A DNA stretch of 64,000 nt from CAISIP01 sp031396205 (GTDB lineage Bacteria; Pseudomonadota; Gammaproteobacteria; Burkholderiales; Burkholderiaceae_C), in the NCBI GenBank assembly GCA_031396205.1, contig JANNKH010000097.1, positions 17,527 through 81,526 of the forward strand, written 5' to 3'. Of this stretch, positions 17,344 through 25,708 are shown piece after piece. Below the pieces are notes generated by a model that had not been told where the DNA came from, made no database searches, and saw nothing but the letters and a program-made list of their open reading frames with translations. The position numbers and the translations under genes are program-made. The stretch's first letter is position 1, and every line of letters begins with the position of its first letter.

Positions 17344-17611
17344 TGCAGCGGGTGCTCCCTCCAGCCGGCGGGAGCACCTGATGATGGTGCAAGGCGCGCT
17401 GGCCGTGCCGTCACTCGGCCTGGCGGCTGGCTGTAGCAGCATGCCAATTGTCGTAGCGGGCCGGGCGCGCGATGACGACTCGCCGGTGCAGTTCAAGGGC
17501 GATCGCGGGCTTTGTTGGTAACACAACGAAAGGCTGCGCTCGACGAAGCATGTGGCGACGCCGCCGCCTATACGTCGATGGCAACGGGACGATGTGACAA
17601 TATGACGGCCC

Positions 17612-18334
17612 ATGCTGCTCGAACTTGTGGCGGACATCGCCAAACTTGGATTTTTTGTGCTCTGCGCCTATGTGGCGCTCAATGCCTATTCACGGCGCAG
17701 GAGGCCAAATTGGGCTGAGCACCTGACACAACGCCGCCTGGCCGTCCTGGCAACACTGACGCTTACCGTGAGCGCGGTCAAAGTGATCGAAGACGTAGTC
17801 TCAAGGGAATCGGGGCCCGTGGACGCGGCCATCCTGTGGTTCGTCCGTGACCATATGCCCACTGCGTTCAATGGCTTTTTCGCCGTACTCACCTGGAGCG
17901 GCTCGGCAGCTTTTCTGGCTCCTGCAACGATCGCGGCCGCCGCCGCGCTGCTGATCGCCCGGCGCCGTTTCGAAGCGGTGTTGCTGGCCACCTCGGTCAT
18001 CACGGCAGCGCTCGTAGTCTATGTGCTCAAAGCGATCGTCGGCCGGGCCCGACCCGATCTGTGGGATACGCAGTGGTACTGGGGATCGAGTTTTCCCAGC
18101 GGACACACGCTCAGCATTGCGGCTTTTTCAACCGCTGGCGCGTTGAGCCTGGCGCGTATCTGGCCTCGCTCTGGCAACCTGGCCATGTTGGTCGCGATGT
18201 TGTGGACATGCCTGGTTGCGGTTTCCCGCCTCGTCATAGGCGTACATTGGCCATCCGATGTCCTGGCTGCCATTTGCCTGGGCGCCTTCATTGCGCTGTT
18301 CACGAGTGTCGCGTTCGACCTGGGTCGCCGATGA
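17612..18334 (+). CDS. PAP2-family phosphatase
   Basis: 240-aa integral membrane protein with the three-part phosphatidic acid phosphatase type 2 signature: KAIVGRARP (about residues 138-146), PSGH (about 164-167) and SRLVIGVHWPSDV (about 207-219). Around six hydrophobic segments surround it. It likely dephosphorylates a lipid phosphate such as phosphatidate or undecaprenyl pyrophosphate at the periplasmic face; the lipid is not determined. It stands 268 nt downstream of DUF3309 and is followed directly by the truncated paralogue of the exported protein. Confidence 0.92.
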   Translation: MLLELVADIAKLGFFVLCAYVALNAYSRRRRPNWAEHLTQRRLAVLATLTLTVSAVKVIEDVVSRESGPVDAAILWFVRDHMPTAFNGFFAVLTWSGSAAFLAPATIAAAAALLIARRRFEAVLLATSVITAALVVYVLKAIVGRARPDLWDTQWYWGSSFPSGHTLSIAAFSTAGALSLARIWPRSGNLAMLVAMLWTCLVAVSRLVIGVHWPSDVLAAICLGAFIALFTSVAFDLGRR

Positions 18335-18352
18335 GATGCCAGGCGCGCCCGC

Positions 18353-18661
18353 ATGGCCCGACCGTTCGCGGGTGCGCAGACCAAGTTGGGATTTACCGTG
18401 GTTGGCCGGCGGGCCGACGGCCAGTCGGACTACATTGGCGAATTGCGTGGGCTGTTGGAACGCAACACGATGCGTCACAACCCTGCGATCGACAGCTCTC
18501 TGAAGGCCGCCTCGATGGCGCCCGCGGCACAACTCGAGAAGCGCCTGCAGAACTGGCTTATGGTGCCGCAGCGCTGTCCGCGCCAGCTCCATACGATCGA
18601 TCGGGAGGCCAACCCGGCCAACAAGCGTGCCGGCAATGTAAGCCAGCAGACTCTGCAGTAG
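18353..18661 (+). pseudogene. Truncated C-terminal copy of the exported protein encoded at 15823-16728
   Basis: The frame reads KLGFTVVGRRADG, YIGELRGLLERNTMR and LEKRLQNW...CPRQLH, which aligns block by block with KVGFSVVGREADG, YIGSTRGVVERNTMR and FERRLAAW...YPVQLH of the intact protein. About 200 N-terminal residues, including the signal peptide, are missing, and the conserved RNTMRYYIAI is changed to RNTMRHNPAI. Homology begins at about 18384, right after the PAP2 stop. It is most likely a decayed duplicate, in the opposite orientation to the intact gene, rather than a working gene. Confidence 0.75.
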
Positions 18662-18767
18662 CGACTTGACAGAGCCGATCTGGAACCAGGCGAGCATCCC
18701 GAGGCCCGCAATTACAAGCCCTGTCATACTGCCGGCTTCCCAACCAAGCTGCACGTCAGACCGCCTC

Positions 18768-19229
18768 ATGCTCTACGCCATCCTCAAGACCCTGCACCTG
18801 TTGTCCATCATCCTGTGGGTCGGCGGCATGGCCTTCGTGCTGTTTTTCCTGCGCCCGGCGCTGGGCAGCCTGCAGCCGCCGGCCCGCGTCACTTTGATGC
18901 ACGACGTGCTACGACGCTTCTTCGGTGCCGTGTCGGCCGCCATCATCATCGTGCTCGTATCCGGGCTGTGGATGATGGGCGTATTCGCCAGCGGAGCATC
19001 GGCCAGCGGCGTGAAAATGCCGATAAGCTGGATGGTGATGGCCGCACTGGGCCTGCTGATGATGGCCATCTTCGGCCATATCCGCTTCGTGCTCTACAAG
19101 CGACTGCAGCGGGCCGTGGCCAGCAGCGATTGGCCAGCCGGCGGCGCGGCGCTGGGATCGATCCGGGTCTGGGTACTGGCCAATCTGTTCATCGGCCTGG
19201 TGATCATTGTGGTGCTGATGCTGCTTTAG
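18768..19229 (+). CDS. CopD-family inner membrane protein
   Basis: 153 aa with four predicted transmembrane helices. The start KTLHLLSIILWVGGMAFVL with an early His and WxGG is typical of the CopD family (copper resistance D-like), as is HDVLRRFFGAVSAAIIIV in the second helix region. No other copper genes are adjacent, so a metal role is not supported by context. The stop overlaps the end of the convergent GST gene by 4 nt. Confidence 0.8.
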   Translation: MLYAILKTLHLLSIILWVGGMAFVLFFLRPALGSLQPPARVTLMHDVLRRFFGAVSAAIIIVLVSGLWMMGVFASGASASGVKMPISWMVMAALGLLMMAIFGHIRFVLYKRLQRAVASSDWPAGGAALGSIRVWVLANLFIGLVIIVVLMLL

Positions 19230-19846
19230 CTCGCCAGCGCGTACGGTCCACCCCGTTCAAGCGCGCGCCGGTAAGCCGGACGCGCCTGGAAGCGCTTGAC
19301 CCAGGCATCGATGTGCGGGTAGTCGGCACGCAAACCGCGCGCCGCCTCCCCCACAAAACTCATCTGGATGTCGGCCCCGGTCAGGCGGTCACCCACCAGC
19401 CACTCGCGTCCCTCGAGTGATGCATTGACAAACCCCAGATGGTTGGCGATCTCGCTATCGATGCGCGGCGCCAGCGGCGCGCCGGCCTCGCCCAGGCGCG
19501 AGACATACAGCTTGAGCATCAAAGGCAACATGGCCGAACCTTCCGCATAGTGCAACCACTGCTGGTAGGTCTCGTACTCCGGCCAGCCAATGGATGGCTG
19601 CAAACGGCCATTGCCATGGTGGCGGATGACATAGTCGACGATGGCGCCGGACTCGACGACCGTCTGGCCATCATCGGTCAGCACGGGTGCCTTGCCCAGC
19701 GGATGAACAGCCTTGAGTTCGGGCGGTGCCAGCCGGGTAGTCGCATCGCGCTGGTAACGCTTGATCTGGTAGGGCAACTCGAGCTCTTCGAGCAGCCAAA
19801 GGACCCGCTGGGATCGGGAGTCGTTGAGGTGGTGGACAACTATCAT
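19226..19846 (-). CDS. Glutathione S-transferase family protein
   Basis: 206-aa cytosolic GST. The N-terminal thioredoxin fold shows HHLNDSRSQRVLWLLEELEL with the active-site Ser region (about residues 9-12), the cis-Pro motif GKAPVLTDDG and the ESGAIVDYVI motif that binds the glutathione gamma-glutamyl part. The C-terminal helical domain has LTGADIQMSF. It appears complete and single. Substrate unknown; a maleylpyruvate isomerase role for the gentisate pathway is possible but not supported by specific motifs. Confidence 0.9.
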   Translation of the reverse strand: MIVVHHLNDSRSQRVLWLLEELELPYQIKRYQRDATTRLAPPELKAVHPLGKAPVLTDDGQTVVESGAIVDYVIRHHGNGRLQPSIGWPEYETYQQWLHYAEGSAMLPLMLKLYVSRLGEAGAPLAPRIDSEIANHLGFVNASLEGREWLVGDRLTGADIQMSFVGEAARGLRADYPHIDAWVKRFQARPAYRRALERGGPYALAS

Positions 19847-19947
19847 CGTGCGCTCCTGGCATGGATGCCGGCTCTCTGAACCTGGTTGGACCGCACGTAC
19901 ACGGCGCGCGGTCTTCTGCGCCAGTATAGAGCGCAGGCGCCGAACGG

Positions 19948-21141
19948 TCAGGCAGCTTTGGGCGCGACTGCCAGTGCCTTCATCGTCTTGGCGGCACTGG
20001 TGTAGCCACCGTCGCCACCATCGACGAAATGCACATGCAGGCCGTCCGCGGCAGCCGTGACGATACAGGTCATCAACGCGGTCTGCGATACGTTCATGCC
20101 GTAGCGCAGTTTGCCGGAGACCATTTGCTGGTCCAGGTATGTCTTGATCGAGGCGATGCAGTCCTGCGGACAGTCGATGACGAAGCTGACGGTGTCATCG
20201 TGCTTGCAGAAGTCGGTATTGCTGGAGACCTCATCGACATACTGCTTGGGGTCAAATCCACCGACGGGCTTGCCGAACAGGAATATCAGATGTGCAACCA
20301 GCGTGTCCCACAATACCCGCAGCACCGACGTCCATAGCCAGCCGCCATGCCGGCTGGCCTGCGCCTCGAGTATCATGCCCTTGGTCGGCCAGCCCATCGA
20401 CAGCGTCTCGCGTCGCACCGGCGTCGCAGCTCCGCCCTGGCGCGCCAGTCGCATTACTTCAGCATGTACAGCGCCCGCGTCAGCCGCGCCCTGGATGATC
20501 AGCGTCAACATGCGCCCGCGGCCGGACTGCAGCGGGTTCCAGCGGCAGGACAGGCCGTCCAGATCGACCGGGAGACCGTCGTCCAGTTCAGCTGGCACGG
20601 CGACACGGGCGATCAATGCCGGATCACCACGGCCGCGTACCGCGCTCTCCAAGAAACCCACGCCACCGCCGAGAAACACGCCAAAGCTGTTGCCTGGCGT
20701 AGGCTCGAACCGGCCCACCCGCAACTCGCTGCCAAACTGGCGCAATACGCCGACCGGGCAAATTCCGATCCGCAACTGCATACCGAATTCGCGCTGCGCA
20801 AATCCGCGCACCCGGGCCAGCGCCTGCCGCGCGGCCTGCGCATGGGCGGGCGGCACCATCACCACTGAGCCGTCGCCCCCAAACAGGAACGGCAACCGGG
20901 TGGGTGCGCACAGGTTCTTCAATGCCGCAATCGCCATCGCGGCGACAAAATTAACGGTCTTGTGTTGTCCGGCGGCCACCGCCTGCGTCGAGCCGACGAT
21001 GTCGGTAACGACCAGTTCCCAGTCATCGGGCGCGTCGCGGTAGCGTGACGTATCGAAGGTATCGCCGGCCTGCAGCAGCAGGGGCAGATTGGCGAAAAAG
21101 TCGTCGCCAGAAGTCGCAGCAGCGATGTCGGATCGGTCCAT
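19948..21141 (-). CDS. DUF3095 family protein, nucleotidyl cyclase-like
   Basis: 397 aa. Residues about 40-110 contain WELVVTDIVGSTQAV and LPFLFGGDGSVVMVPP, placed like the two metal-binding Asp motifs of class III adenylate cyclases (FxDIxGFT and GD). The C-terminal half has GMNVSQTALMTCIV and HVHFVDGGDGGYTSA. I assign it to DUF3095 from memory of these blocks. No signal peptide is seen; one hydrophobic stretch lies near residues 270-295 (LRVLWDTLVAHLIFLFG). Whether it makes a cyclic nucleotide is unknown. Single gene, divergent from nothing close. Confidence 0.75.
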   Translation of the reverse strand: MDRSDIAAATSGDDFFANLPLLLQAGDTFDTSRYRDAPDDWELVVTDIVGSTQAVAAGQHKTVNFVAAMAIAALKNLCAPTRLPFLFGGDGSVVMVPPAHAQAARQALARVRGFAQREFGMQLRIGICPVGVLRQFGSELRVGRFEPTPGNSFGVFLGGGVGFLESAVRGRGDPALIARVAVPAELDDGLPVDLDGLSCRWNPLQSGRGRMLTLIIQGAADAGAVHAEVMRLARQGGAATPVRRETLSMGWPTKGMILEAQASRHGGWLWTSVLRVLWDTLVAHLIFLFGKPVGGFDPKQYVDEVSSNTDFCKHDDTVSFVIDCPQDCIASIKTYLDQQMVSGKLRYGMNVSQTALMTCIVTAAADGLHVHFVDGGDGGYTSAAKTMKALAVAPKAA

Positions 21142-21254
21142 GCGGTTGGTCGGTTACAGGCAAAGTATCCGGTTCAGGCATCCCGGGGTCAAGCACGCAC
21201 CATGGCCGGTTGCAGGCCTGGGGTCGATGGCGCAACCGGCGATGCGTGGCCGTG

Positions 21255-21668
21255 TCAGGGTAACAGCTTGGAACGGGATGACTTGGTTTCAGAACGTTGC
21301 GCTTTGTCCTCCAGCCGGCGCCGCACCGATCCACGCGTTGGCCGGGTCGCACGACGCAGGCGCGGCGGCTGCGCCACGCTGTGCACCAGTTCATGCAGCC
21401 GCGCAAAGGCGTCCATGCGGTTCTGATCCTGCGTCCGGTGCGACTGGGCCTTGATGATCAGCACGCCATGCTGGGTGATGCGCTTGTCGCGCAGCGCCAG
21501 CAGCCGCTGCTTGACGTCGTCCGGCAGGCTGGAGGCCGGGATATCGAAGCGCAGATGGATGGCGCTGGAGACCTTGTTGACGTTCTGGCCGCCGGCACCC
21601 TGGGACCTCACGGCGGTGGTTTCGACTTCGGACTCGTCGATTTGCAGGGCTGGTTCGGTGTCGGCCAT
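21255..21668 (-). CDS. arfB: Peptidyl-tRNA hydrolase ArfB (alternative ribosome rescue)
   Basis: 137-aa release-factor-like protein that rescues stalled ribosomes. The GGQ catalytic loop is present (SQGAGGQNVNKV, about residues 22-33) and the C-terminal tail is basic (RRRLEDKAQRSETKSSRSK), as needed to enter the empty mRNA channel. No stop-codon recognition domain is present, which separates it from RF1/RF2. The start at MADTEPALQ gives the normal family length; an upstream extension is not conserved-looking. Confidence 0.93.
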   Translation of the reverse strand: MADTEPALQIDESEVETTAVRSQGAGGQNVNKVSSAIHLRFDIPASSLPDDVKQRLLALRDKRITQHGVLIIKAQSHRTQDQNRMDAFARLHELVHSVAQPPRLRRATRPTRGSVRRRLEDKAQRSETKSSRSKLLP

Positions 21669-21850
21669 GGGCTGGCACTGTACACGGATCACGCCACGGT
21701 GCGGGATCCCGTGAATCGATCGCCCCTGCTCCTGCCCCTGCGCTATACATCCCATCCGCCTGGATAGAAAGGAGCCGGTTTGCACAGTGCTAAGCTTGCA
21801 CGAGCCCGGTGTTCCACGCTCCGTTCCACCACCCTCCACGCGCAAGATCC

Positions 21851-22795
21851 ATGTCCCAGAAACTCGACCGCGACGCCAAGGGCGTCTACCTGATCACCGT
21901 CACCCCGTTCACCGACAACGGCGAACTCGACCTGGCCAGCACCGATCGCATGGTCGACTTCTATCTGGAGCGAGGCGCCACCGGCCTCACGATCCTGGGC
22001 ATCATGGGCGAGGCGACCAAGCTCACCGCACAGGAGTCACAGACCTTCGTCCAGCGGGTGCTGGCGCGCGTCGATGGTCGGGTGCCAGTCGTGGTGGGTG
22101 CGTCGGCGGCTGGCTTCGCGCCGATGCGCGAGTTGTCGGACAGCGTCATGGAGAAGGGGGCAAGCGGCGTGATGGTCGCGCCCGCGTCGACATTGCGCAC
22201 CGACGACCAGATCCTGGCCTATTTCGACATGGTCGGCGAGACGGTCGGAGCCGACGTGCCGTGGGTGCTGCAGGACCATCCGGTTTCAACCGGCGTGCAG
22301 ATGTCGACCGCGGTCGTGCTGAAGATCCTGAAAAGCGCCGCCAACTGCGTGATGCTCAAACACGAGGATTCACCCGGCCTGGCCAAGCTGTCCGCCATCC
22401 GCGCGGCCAGTGAACGCGGCGACGTGCCCCGGGCGTCGATCCTGGCCGGCAACGGCGGCGGACTGTTCCTGCCGGAAGAACTCAGCCGCGGCGCCGACGG
22501 CGCAATGACCGGCTTCGCGTATCCGGAAATGATGGTCGGCGTCTGCCAAGCCCACGCAAAGGGCCAGGTGGAGCGTGCGCACGACATCTTCGACGCCTAC
22601 CTGCCGCTGGCACGCTACGAACAACAAACGGGCATCGGGCTGGCGGTGCGCAAGCATCTGATGGTGCAGCGCGGTGCGATTGCGTCGGCGATGGTGCGCA
22701 GGCCAGGACCGACGTTGGCAGCCACGGATGTCGCCGACATCGAACGCCTGGTACGCAGGCAGGAGCGGCGGCTGGCGGAAATCGACGCCGATTGA
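21851..22795 (+). CDS. Dihydrodipicolinate synthase (DapA) family lyase/aldolase
   Basis: 314-aa TIM-barrel lyase of the DHDPS/N-acetylneuraminate lyase family. The start region GVYLITVTPFTDNGELD and the GIMGEATKLT loop correspond to the pyruvate carboxylate-binding GTTGE site, and the Schiff-base lysine is in CVMLKHEDSPG (about residue 173). The Tyr that normally acts as general base (YNVP-type motif) is replaced by a QDHPVSTG sequence, so it is not DapA proper. Such paralogues often act on hydroxy-keto acids. It stands alone between arfB (divergent) and a toxin-antitoxin pair. Confidence 0.85.
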   Translation: MSQKLDRDAKGVYLITVTPFTDNGELDLASTDRMVDFYLERGATGLTILGIMGEATKLTAQESQTFVQRVLARVDGRVPVVVGASAAGFAPMRELSDSVMEKGASGVMVAPASTLRTDDQILAYFDMVGETVGADVPWVLQDHPVSTGVQMSTAVVLKILKSAANCVMLKHEDSPGLAKLSAIRAASERGDVPRASILAGNGGGLFLPEELSRGADGAMTGFAYPEMMVGVCQAHAKGQVERAHDIFDAYLPLARYEQQTGIGLAVRKHLMVQRGAIASAMVRRPGPTLAATDVADIERLVRRQERRLAEIDAD

Positions 22796-23009
22796 GGTCC
22801 GTCCTGTCCGCACCCGTCCCATTGCGACCGGTCACGCAAAAAGCAAGGCCGCCTGTCGATTCCTTTGCCGGGTCGCCGATACCGGACGCTGCTGGCCATC
22901 GCTGCATCATTTCTGCGCAAGCCGAACGCATCAAGGATCACCTCGTTCAATGACATTCGTCGCAATGGGTGCTAGCGTTCTTACTTCGTAATACTTTGGG
23001 GAACGCGGT

Positions 23010-23261
23010 ATGGACGCATCCACCGTCACCAGCAAAGGCCAGGTCACCATTCCCAAGGAGGTGCGCCGCGCGCTGGGCATACGCCAGGGCAGCCGCGTGG
23101 CATTTGCGACGAAAGACGGGAAAGTCGAATTGCGCGTGCTGCATCGCGCGCCCGAGACTGTGGTGTCGGGGCACGGCATGCTCGATGCACGTGGCAAGCA
23201 CCTGCCTCCCGATTTCGACGCCGCAAGCCTGCTGGTGGCCAAACGCAGTGGCAAGCGCTGA
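23010..23261 (+). CDS. AbrB/MazE-type antitoxin
   Basis: 83 aa with an N-terminal SpoVT/AbrB swapped-hairpin DNA-binding domain (TVTSKGQVTIPKEVRRALG, residues 5-23). It immediately precedes a PIN toxin with a 1-nt TGATG overlap, the usual antitoxin-first order. The antitoxin presumably binds its own promoter, upstream of 23010, and neutralises the toxin with its C-terminal tail. AT-richer leader (about 22975-23000) probably holds the promoter. Confidence 0.9.
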   Translation: MDASTVTSKGQVTIPKEVRRALGIRQGSRVAFATKDGKVELRVLHRAPETVVSGHGMLDARGKHLPPDFDAASLLVAKRSGKR

Positions 23262-23671
23262 TGCACGCGCTCGATACCAACGTGCTGGCGCGCTACTACG
23301 TGCACGAGGGCGGCGCCGCCAGTGCGCAAGAGGAAACGGCGCGGACAGCGGTGGAACGCGGCAGCCAGTTGTTTGTCGCCAAGACCGTGGTGCTCGAACT
23401 TGAATGGGTGCTGCGCGGCGTGTACGGCCATCCGGCCAAGGACGTATGCCGGGTGTTCGACCACCTGCTGTCGCTCGACCATGTCACCGTCGAAGACCGC
23501 CCGGCGGTCAAATCCGCCTTGGGCAATCTGCGTCGGGGACTGGATTTTGCCGACGCACTGCACCACGCGTCGAGTCGCGCCTGCGAAGCTTTCCTGACCC
23601 TCGACGCCAAAGGCTTTGCCGGCAAGGCGCGTCGGCTCGCGATCACACCGCCGGTGCGACTGGCGGCTTGA
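23261..23671 (+). CDS. PIN-domain toxin (VapC-like ribonuclease)
   Basis: 136-aa PIN nuclease. The acidic residues for Mg binding are visible: D5 in HALDTNVLARYY, the Glu in VVLELEWVLRG, the Asp in DFADALHH and the Asp in LTLDAKGF. Translation is coupled to the AbrB-type antitoxin by a TGATG overlap. The pair lies where the 3' part of a minus-strand ABC_sub_bind gene is missing, so the module may have inserted there. The RNA target is unknown. Confidence 0.9.
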   Translation: MHALDTNVLARYYVHEGGAASAQEETARTAVERGSQLFVAKTVVLELEWVLRGVYGHPAKDVCRVFDHLLSLDHVTVEDRPAVKSALGNLRRGLDFADALHHASSRACEAFLTLDAKGFAGKARRLAITPPVRLAA

Positions 23672-23725
23672 GCCGGATTCAAGGTTGCCGGGTAGCGAAC
23701 CGGGCGCATCCCTGCCTCGAAGCCG

Positions 23726-24178
23726 CGTCAGGCCGGTCACATTGCTGACCGGCCGGGCGAAGTTTCCGGCCAGCCGTTCCATCGTCATCTCCCCGGCCGG
23801 GCCGACGACGATGGGGATGGTCGTCGTGGCCTTCGCTGCGGCATCCGCTGCGACGGTGGTGTAGGTGTAGATGACATCCGGCTGCAAGGCCACCAGTTCG
23901 GCCGCCAGCGCGGGCAGGCGCGCCGCATCGCCCTCGGCGAACCGGGCTATGAATGCGACATTGCGCCGTGCGTCGTAGCCCAGTGCGCGCAGCCCCTCCA
24001 GCAGGCAAGCGGAGGCGCCCCCCTGGTTGCCGGGCAGGCAAACTATTTCCGTCGCCTGCGTGCCCGGCGACAGGATGCCGACCTTGGGCAGTCGGGCGGT
24101 CGGCTGGCTCCACGCTGTTACTGATGCGCAGGCCAAGACGACGCCGAGCAGAAAAAGCAGAAAACGGCACCGCATCAT
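23726..24178 (-). pseudogene. 5' part of a truncated ABC_sub_bind substrate-binding protein gene
   Basis: The frame starts MMRCRFLLFLLGVVLACAS (signal peptide), continues with LPKVGILSPGT and GYDARRNVAFIARFAEGD, and reaches FARPVSNVTGLT at residue 151, the midpoint of the family (intact copy next door is 326 aa). After that the frame no longer resembles the family, although it stays open antisense to the PIN gene. The C-terminal lobe is gone, replaced by the toxin-antitoxin module. The start overlaps the stop of the intact paralogue as ATGATG. Confidence 0.8.
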
Positions 24179-25155
24179 TGGATTACCTCGTCTGCACGCA
24201 GCAACAGCGCTTGCGGGATCGTCAGGCCGATGGCCCTGGCGGATTTCAGATTGATCACAAACTCGAACTCGGTGGGCTGCTGCACCGGGAGGTCGGCGGG
24301 TTTGGCGCCCTTGAGAATCCGGTCGACGAAGCTGGCGGCCTTGCGCCAATGCCATTTATCGGCCGAGAGGTAGGACATCAGGCCTCCCTCGACCGCCAGC
24401 ACGCGTGCGCCAAATATCGAGGGCACCCGGTGGCGCAGCGTCAACTCGATGATTTGCCCGCGATGGGCGCTGAACATCGGGTCGCCCAGGACCACCAAGG
24501 CGCCACCGGCGGCGCGCGCGATGGCGCCGTCCAGTGCATCGGGTGCGCCGACGTCAATGCGCTCGAGATGCAAGCCCAACTTCGTCGCACGCGGCAGCAT
24601 CGCATCAAAGAAGAAGCGGTTGGCGGGGTTGACGCTGCTCATCAGCACGCTGATGCGTTTGAGCTGCGGCACGGCGGCCGCCAGCAGCTCGACCTGCTTT
24701 CCAAGCACCTCTTCGCCTGCCGCCGAGGTGCCGGTCAGGTCGCCGCCCGGCCGCGCCAGGCTGGCCACAAAACCCGCTCCGACCGGATCGCCGGCGTTGA
24801 TCATGACGATTGGCAGACCTGGGGCGCCATCGCGTGCCGCGCGAATGGCGGTGGTGCCCGACGCTATGATGAGCGCCACTGGCAGGGCCTTGAGATCGGC
24901 GGCGAGTTCGCGCTGGCGCTGTGGATTGGCACCGGCATACCGCGTCTCGACCATCAGGTTCCTGCCATCGACCCAACCGAGATCGCGCAACGCGGCGTGC
25001 AGATCCTCGAGGTAGAGCGCATACGCGGCGTTGGGTCCGGCGGCGTTGGCGATCAAGCCGATCCTGGGCAGCTTGTCTGCCTGCTGTGCCTGCAGGCGGG
25101 GCGCGGCGAACAGCCCGACAGCCAGTTGCGCAAGGAAGGTTTGGCGATTCATCAT
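24175..25155 (-). CDS. ABC transporter substrate-binding protein (ABC_sub_bind family)
   Basis: 326 aa, complete member of the ABC_sub_bind (DUF534-type) periplasmic receptors. A signal peptide (FLAQLAVGLFAAPRLQAQ) precedes LPRIGLIANAAGP; the hinge block SLARPGGDLTGTSA and the C-terminal motif QPTEFEFVINLKSARAIGL are intact. It lies between two broken relatives, with the same stop-start ATGATG overlap on both sides, showing a former tandem array. No ATPase or permease gene is adjacent. The ligand is unknown. Confidence 0.88.
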   Translation of the reverse strand: MMNRQTFLAQLAVGLFAAPRLQAQQADKLPRIGLIANAAGPNAAYALYLEDLHAALRDLGWVDGRNLMVETRYAGANPQRQRELAADLKALPVALIIASGTTAIRAARDGAPGLPIVMINAGDPVGAGFVASLARPGGDLTGTSAAGEEVLGKQVELLAAAVPQLKRISVLMSSVNPANRFFFDAMLPRATKLGLHLERIDVGAPDALDGAIARAAGGALVVLGDPMFSAHRGQIIELTLRHRVPSIFGARVLAVEGGLMSYLSADKWHWRKAASFVDRILKGAKPADLPVQQPTEFEFVINLKSARAIGLTIPQALLLRADEVIQ

Positions 25156-25304
25156 TCGATGACCCTGCCCGCGCGCAGCAAGTCGGACTGCGGAACGGTG
25201 ATGCCCAGTGCCTTGGCTGTGTTCGGATTGACCACCCGTTCAAACACCGTCGGCTGCTCGATCGCCATGTCCGCCGTACGAGCGCCCCGGCGCTCGATGC
25301 GGCG
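25152..25304 (-). pseudogene. 3' remnant of a third ABC_sub_bind gene
   Basis: About 50 codons ending at the TGA that overlaps the next gene's ATG. The text RRGARTADMAIEQPTVFERV and NPNTAKALGITVPQSDLLRA matches the C-terminus of the intact neighbour (GAKPADLPVQQPTEFEFV, NLKSARAIGLTIPQALLLRA). Upstream sequence in this frame is not family-like, so the first roughly 270 residues are lost. Confidence 0.75.
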
Positions 25305-25708
25305 CAGGCCATTGCCCGAAGTCTGTGCCCGCACAGTCACTGTGTGGCAAGCGATCAAGGCGCCGAGCGCACGCAGGACGTCGCGGCAACGACCCATGCG
25401 CAGACCTCGCCCAGCGGCATGCGATGACCCCGCGGGGTCGCCGTGCGGTACCGCCGTTGCGCGACAGTTTGGCATGCTGTTAAACCCTGTGCCGATGGTC
25501 ACCGTTGCAGGACCGATCGGCTTGACCATCGTCCGGAACCGGGCAGCGTGCACGGTCCCTGGCCGGTGAGCAGCGCAACGAATCCGATTCCTGCGGATTC
25601 TGCGCCGTTTTTCAGCGAACGTGTTGCCAATCGTCGCGCATTGGCGCCACCCTCATTTTTGGCGGCAAGCGGCCTGTCCGTGAGTCTGTTCCGACTCCCC
25701 GCAACGGT
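25305..25708. other. 404-bp stretch without a recognisable gene
   Basis: Lies between the ABC_sub_bind remnant and the end of dctM. No frame shows a family resemblance and no clear promoter, repeat or hairpin with a T-run was seen. It is probably decayed sequence of the same array. Confidence 0.4.

Noticed and set aside
22931..23725. Continuation of the truncated ABC_sub_bind frame to about 415 codons
   Set aside because: It stays open but reads antisense through the PIN and AbrB genes and has no similarity to the family beyond residue 151.
23953..25569. 538-codon open frame on the plus strand
   Set aside because: Antisense to the ABC_sub_bind genes; no domain.
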